The notes under the pieces were generated by a model, which saw nothing but the letters and a program-made list of their open reading frames with translations, had not been told where the DNA came from and did not search any database. From Dolomedes plantarius (lineage: Eukaryota > Arthropoda > Arachnida > Araneae > Dolomedidae): a stretch of DNA of 64,000 nt. The position numbers and the translations under genes are program-made. The stretch is taken from positions 101,292,659 to 101,356,658 of the forward strand of contig OU015495.1 of assembly GCA_907164885.2 (NCBI GenBank). Reading direction: 5' to 3'. This document shows, in pieces, positions 59,624 through 64,000 of this stretch (the first letter of the stretch is position 1; each line of letters opens with the position of its first letter).

Positions 59624-59855
59624 GTCTATCTCAGCTCTTCCTTTGCAAATGATTCAGCACACTCAAACAAGCTTTGGTTACCTGTTTTATACTCCACAGA
59701 GTACGATGTTCAACGCCCTCTACCGGCTATACGTAATGCGCAATCACGCTGCATTTCTTATCATTTGCATATCTCCCCGACATGTTCCTTCATTGTACGT
59801 TTCGTTACGATCCCGCAATTATTTCTTGGTGCGCTAATTTTTTTGTCCATGAGTG

Positions 59856-62800
59856 TATATGTATGTATTTATATGAGTATGTGTGTATACAAATGTAGTT
59901 AAAGGGAAATATTGTCAATTTTACAAAGAAATGGAGAGGACTGTGGCAATATGAGTAAACATTGATTATTCCTCTGAAACATACAGACTTCAAAAGACAT
60001 TACTAATAAACTCACTCTAGATGTTATTTCCATTTTGATTTCTTTTCAAAGTTTTCAGTAGTTTTCTTTGTTTAATTATTTGATGCATTTATACTGCACT
60101 ATTAGAATTTTATAAGTGAAGTTTAGTTAAGTGAAGTTTAGTTGTTTTACAATAACTTGACTCTACGTATGATATAACTGATTTCCAGAACGTGTGTGTA
60201 TTTTTAAAATATTATTTCCTATGTAGCACACCGAATGCGAGTGTTTGTGTTCGCACGAAATGGTCATACTGAGAGTTCATTAATCTTTTATTGTACTTTG
60301 CATTTCCTTAGCCTCTTCCTTAGCCGATAGAGGGTTATGATGACTAAAAAACTAGATAACATATTTTAGCTCTATATATAAAATCTAGAGTCTTCCTTTT
60401 ACTGTTTGTGTCAATCACTACGCTATCAAGTTTTTTTATTATGTGTATTTTAACCGTTTGCATTGGATAACGTAGATTGTAGGGAAGGGATTTCACCACA
60501 GTTGAAACTTCCCGTATATCAAATGATAACATCCTAGAAGTTATACTAGTTGGTGGTCGGGTGTCGTCGACGGAAATTAGCTTGTCGAAATTCCTGCAAG
60601 CGCTGTATTTCTTTGTGATATGTAGACTGCAGTGCAATAAAAATGCGGTGGCCTCTAGATCTTTATGCTGCAGGAACCTCTAGAACATGAAAGAACTATA
60701 AGGTATGTGGCTTTGCAGAATTCTAGAAACACTATCCTGGAATTTAGATTGTGTATAAATGAAGTGGATATGGAGTCGTCAGTAAAAAGTTCCGATCAAA
60801 CGTAGCGTTAGAGGAGTTGTCTACATGTATTAGAAGACCTAGCCTCATCACAGAATTCGTGAACGATGAAATTGCTCTTAGTCTTCTATCCCGAATACCA
60901 CAAAGAAGAATCTCTTGTCTCCCGCTGTTTACGCTATACTCCCCTCCAGACATCGGCATAAGGAGGAGGCGATATCCATCGGATCATGCCATGTTTTTTT
61001 CAAGTTGCTACAACCTAGCACAGACGATTTCGAGTCCGTTTCAGCCTTAACTTCTCGTTCTGTGCTAAAGAGGAATGTGAATGGGTCAAAGTTCCTTACA
61101 GACGTGGCATTGTAGCCGACAGAGAAATTGGGACAGGCTCACATTGTCTGACGAAAATAGAATTAAGTGCTGTCTTAGTTTACTATATTGTAATTACATG
61201 TTATGTAGTTAAATATTGGAAGTGATGGAAACTTAGTCCCACAGGCTGTCCCTCAGACCACATTCTTGACCTGTCGCATTGAGTTTTCCTAAATTGCACT
61301 AGCTATAGAAATAGCCCGATATTTAAAAATTTGTTGCCAGGAGGCTGGCGTACACAATTCTATTTAGCACCAGTTTTTGATGAAGCTTTGTCACCTTACT
61401 GCGTAAATTGGGACTTGCAGTCTTTTAGGTATCTTACTTTAGGTGTCACAAGATTCTCGGTACTACGAGTGACTGCTCAACGAAAAAAATCCAAAATACT
61501 GGTAGATGGAAATACCCATATTCGACTATTATGGTCATCTGATTCAACTATAAAGCCGTTTTCAAAATCAGCTTCGTAGTTTTTCTTTGTGCCTATTTTC
61601 ATCGATCGGTTGGTTGAAGGTTTTAAAGCACCACCACAGCCATCTGCTACATAAGACAGAAAAACAGAATCAAAACGATCATTTGTTGACAATTTGCATT
61701 ATTTATTGTTTTTATTAGCTTCGCAAGAAATTAATTGATTTAGAGGTTTAAATTATATTTTTCTTAATTAACGGTATGATTTAAAAATAATTTTCTCTTA
61801 TTTTTGCTTTATATGTGAGCTAATTTTCAGAGTCAATTATTTTAAATTCTCTAAAAGTTTTCAGATGTTTTTACACGGTTATTTTTTCAGTTTCATAAGC
61901 AGTAGCTGCTTAAAATTTATTCTCGACCCACTTCATCATATTTTCTTCATGCGGGAAATCGAGAAAGTTTCAATGAATGAGAAAATGTAATCCCAAAATG
62001 TCAGGAAATTTTTATCACACTTTATTGAAATAGTTTCAAAGAACTTTCGGAGCATTATTTTTGCTGTTCCGTAAATCTAAGAAGATTGTGTTTTTAAGAG
62101 TTCCTTTAAATAACTCATTTTCACGAGAAACACGTTGAATATTTAAATTTCAAATAAGAAGAAACGAACATAAATAATTTAGTGCTTTAATTATTTTAAG
62201 GAAATACATTGAACACGTAATTATCAGTTTATGTACTATTATCTATGTTATGATATTCGATGTATCACGAAAAAAATTCAGAAATGAAATAGAAAATGTC
62301 AGAAAAAATGTCTACACACATGTCTCGTAAACGAAAGAAAACTAGACTTTTTGAGAACAAAATCTGACTTTCAATGACGTTTTATTATTTTGAACAAACT
62401 CTATTAAAATCAATCACCACATTAATATTTCCTATAAAATCTCCCAACAATATATTTTTGCATTATAAAAGATTGTGTTTGGATTAGTGGGCACACCTGC
62501 GCATTAATAGGCATGGAAATCGGAAGTTCGGCGAAGTACATTAGATGATTTGTGAGGGGCACAGTATTTATATAAGTAAAAATAATTGATATAACTAAAA
62601 AAAGTTATTAATTTATAAATTTATTAAAATGGATACTCTTACGTATATTTAACAGTTATCCTAAAACTAATCAGTTTCTGTATAATTAACTCAGCTGACT
62701 CAATCCATGTGTACCTCAATCCACGTGTATCAATTAATAATGTCAAAAATTGCATTGGATTATATTGCATAAGGTAAATTCTATTCTATTCTAGAATTCA

Positions 62801-63390
62801 GTTGTAATGTCATTCTTATTCAATGTGGTTAAACCCAAACAACCCCGGAGTATTCGAAAACGATCTTGAAATCAATCTCACAGTCTTATAGGAAGAAAAT
62901 ATAAAAAGTTAATGCAATTTGCGACTTACATATGCACCTGTAGAAACTACCGGTATTATTGAAATATTTTGAAACTTTTCTTCTAAGTAGCTAATTGCCT
63001 TCTAGTAACTTATAAAAATGAAACCATATTTTACTACGTGGCCCATGAGACCCTTTCGCATGCGATTAAAATACGGTAAATTATATAGCAAGGTTGGTGG
63101 TTTGTAGTGGGATGAAAAAAGAACCGGTTCATTTCTAGCAATTGTCTATTTGTCAAATAACAATGGTACGTAAGGATAATACAAAACCAATTACAAAACG
63201 CCTTTGGTCACAATATTGGAGGTGAAACAAAAGACAAAACATGAGATACGTACACGTCAAAACACCTTTGTAGAAAATATTAAAAGTTAAATATGACACA
63301 AACTCATGGAAAATGTGATATTTACATTACAAAACCTCTTTGCGCACACTATTTGATTGTGCCGTTTCGACGTATCCAGGGAAAGAACTT
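59856..63390. other. AT-rich sequence without recognised gene
   Basis: Several 60-97-codon frames between 60340 and 61700 (for example the minus-strand frame at 61477-61692 with YVADGCGGALKPSTNRSM) have moderate GC but match nothing I know. They could be exons or an unknown element. No repeats found. Confidence 0.4.
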
Positions 63391-64000
63391 TAGGGCCAAA
63401 AGTAAATTTTTCACTTCGATTTTTAAACAAATAATACGTGTCATTATGAATTAACAATTCGTCAGAAGCGGAGAACTTAATCTTTAAAATGGTACCTCAT
63501 TTATCGATTTTGGTTTAGTATGAAGGGAGAGAAAGGGATCGTCACAAAAAATCACCTGCTAGAAATAATATATATAGATGGTTTTTCCAAGCAAAAAGAA
63601 TAATGTACACTTACGCGGATGTTGTCCATAAAGAAAATCATTAATGAAATCTCAGAATGATAATGAAAGCTAACTATTTTTAAATTTTAAAGTACAGTAC
63701 GATAAGCTAGCGCGCGCCATCTAGGGGAGGAAAAATTCCTTATAATTTTTATACTTTAATTTTTAACAAAACAGTAAGATGTGTAATTATAAATTAACGA
63801 TTCGCACGAAGTAGAGAGCTTAAACTTCAAAATGGTACCTCTTTTATAAATTTTGGTTAAGTATAAAGGGAGAAAAAGGGAGAAAACAAAGAAGAAGAAG
63901 CTTTTAGAAATAATATATAGATAGTTTTTCCATGCAAAAAGAATAATATACAGCTACGCGGATGTTGCCAATAAAGAAATTCAATAATGAAATCACAGAA
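63390..64000. repeat. 343-bp tandem duplication, running off the window
   Basis: AATGGTACCTC (63488, 63831) and CGCGGATGTTG (63614, 63957) recur 343 bp apart, with flanking sequence similar but diverged. The second copy reaches the window edge, so the copy number is unknown. Confidence 0.85.

Larger units (their letters stand above)
57018..59855 (-). mobile_element. Tc1 element with perfect 33-bp TIRs, split by a solo LTR
   Basis: The right end (59823-59855) is the exact reverse complement of 58443-58475, which begins CACTCATGGACAAAAAAA and runs to CACCAAGAA. The element proper is 1413 bp, but its first five bases, CACTC, occur again at 57018-57022 next to TA, because a 1420-bp LTR was inserted five bases into the TIR and duplicated them. 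TA flanks at 57016-57017 and 59856-59857. Perfect TIRs and an intact gene mean a recent insertion. Confidence 0.93.

Overview
This is AT-rich, repeat-dense eukaryotic nuclear DNA from an animal, most likely an arthropod and, as an inference, a spider or another chelicerate. The evidence is four short exons of one class B neuropeptide receptor separated by 2-3.4 kb introns with GT-AG borders, together with Tc1/mariner, pogo-like, hAT, Helitron, TTAA-target, BEL/Pao, Jockey and SINE-like elements. Nothing prokaryotic is present (no operons, no Shine-Dalgarno sites). No complete host gene lies in the window; most sequence is mobile-element debris and AT-rich intergenic or intronic DNA.

Layout. 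1-1111: no recognisable gene. 1112-2355: decayed mariner/Tc1 element with perfect 33-bp terminal inverted repeats (TIRs). 2364-7190: 23-copy array of a ~209-bp satellite that starts 8 bp after that element. 7190-14460: TTAA-flanked elements, a Mutator/Kolobok-like transposase remnant and a mariner remnant. 14884-23529: minus-strand receptor gene fragment (TM4 to TM7), with a hAT element, a Helitron end, a mariner remnant and a tRNA-like SINE in its introns. 23530-34634: AT-rich DNA with a Tc1-like MITE, two pogo/Tigger-like elements, a broken multicopy transposase-like gene and a small retroposed element with a 13-bp target-site duplication. 35251-36048: nine-copy 84-bp tandem array with a 4-unit higher-order period and an inverted copy at one end. 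36440-38960: ~500-bp tandem repeat and an AT microsatellite that carry an intact Tc1 element (DD34E). 41200-45680: decayed BEL/Pao element (minus). 47640-51600: two Jockey-type fragments in opposite orientations. 52036-54562: Tc1 fragment and three MITEs. 57018-59855: an intact, young Tc1 element with a 32-residue second catalytic spacer; a 1.42-kb solo LTR sits inside its left TIR with a 5-bp target duplication. 59856-64000: AT-rich DNA ending in a 343-bp tandem duplication.

Functionally, the only host product visible is the receptor: its four exons join in phase to give TM4, extracellular loop 2, TM5, the third intracellular loop, TM6 and TM7 of a secretin-family G-protein-coupled receptor, best matched to the pigment-dispersing-factor (PDF) receptor clade. 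The two intact Tc1 transposases could mobilise themselves and matching non-autonomous copies. The candidates for little-described structure are the 84-bp array with its inverted cap and dispersed single copies, the 209-bp satellite joined to mariner sequence, and the cluster of TTAA-target elements.
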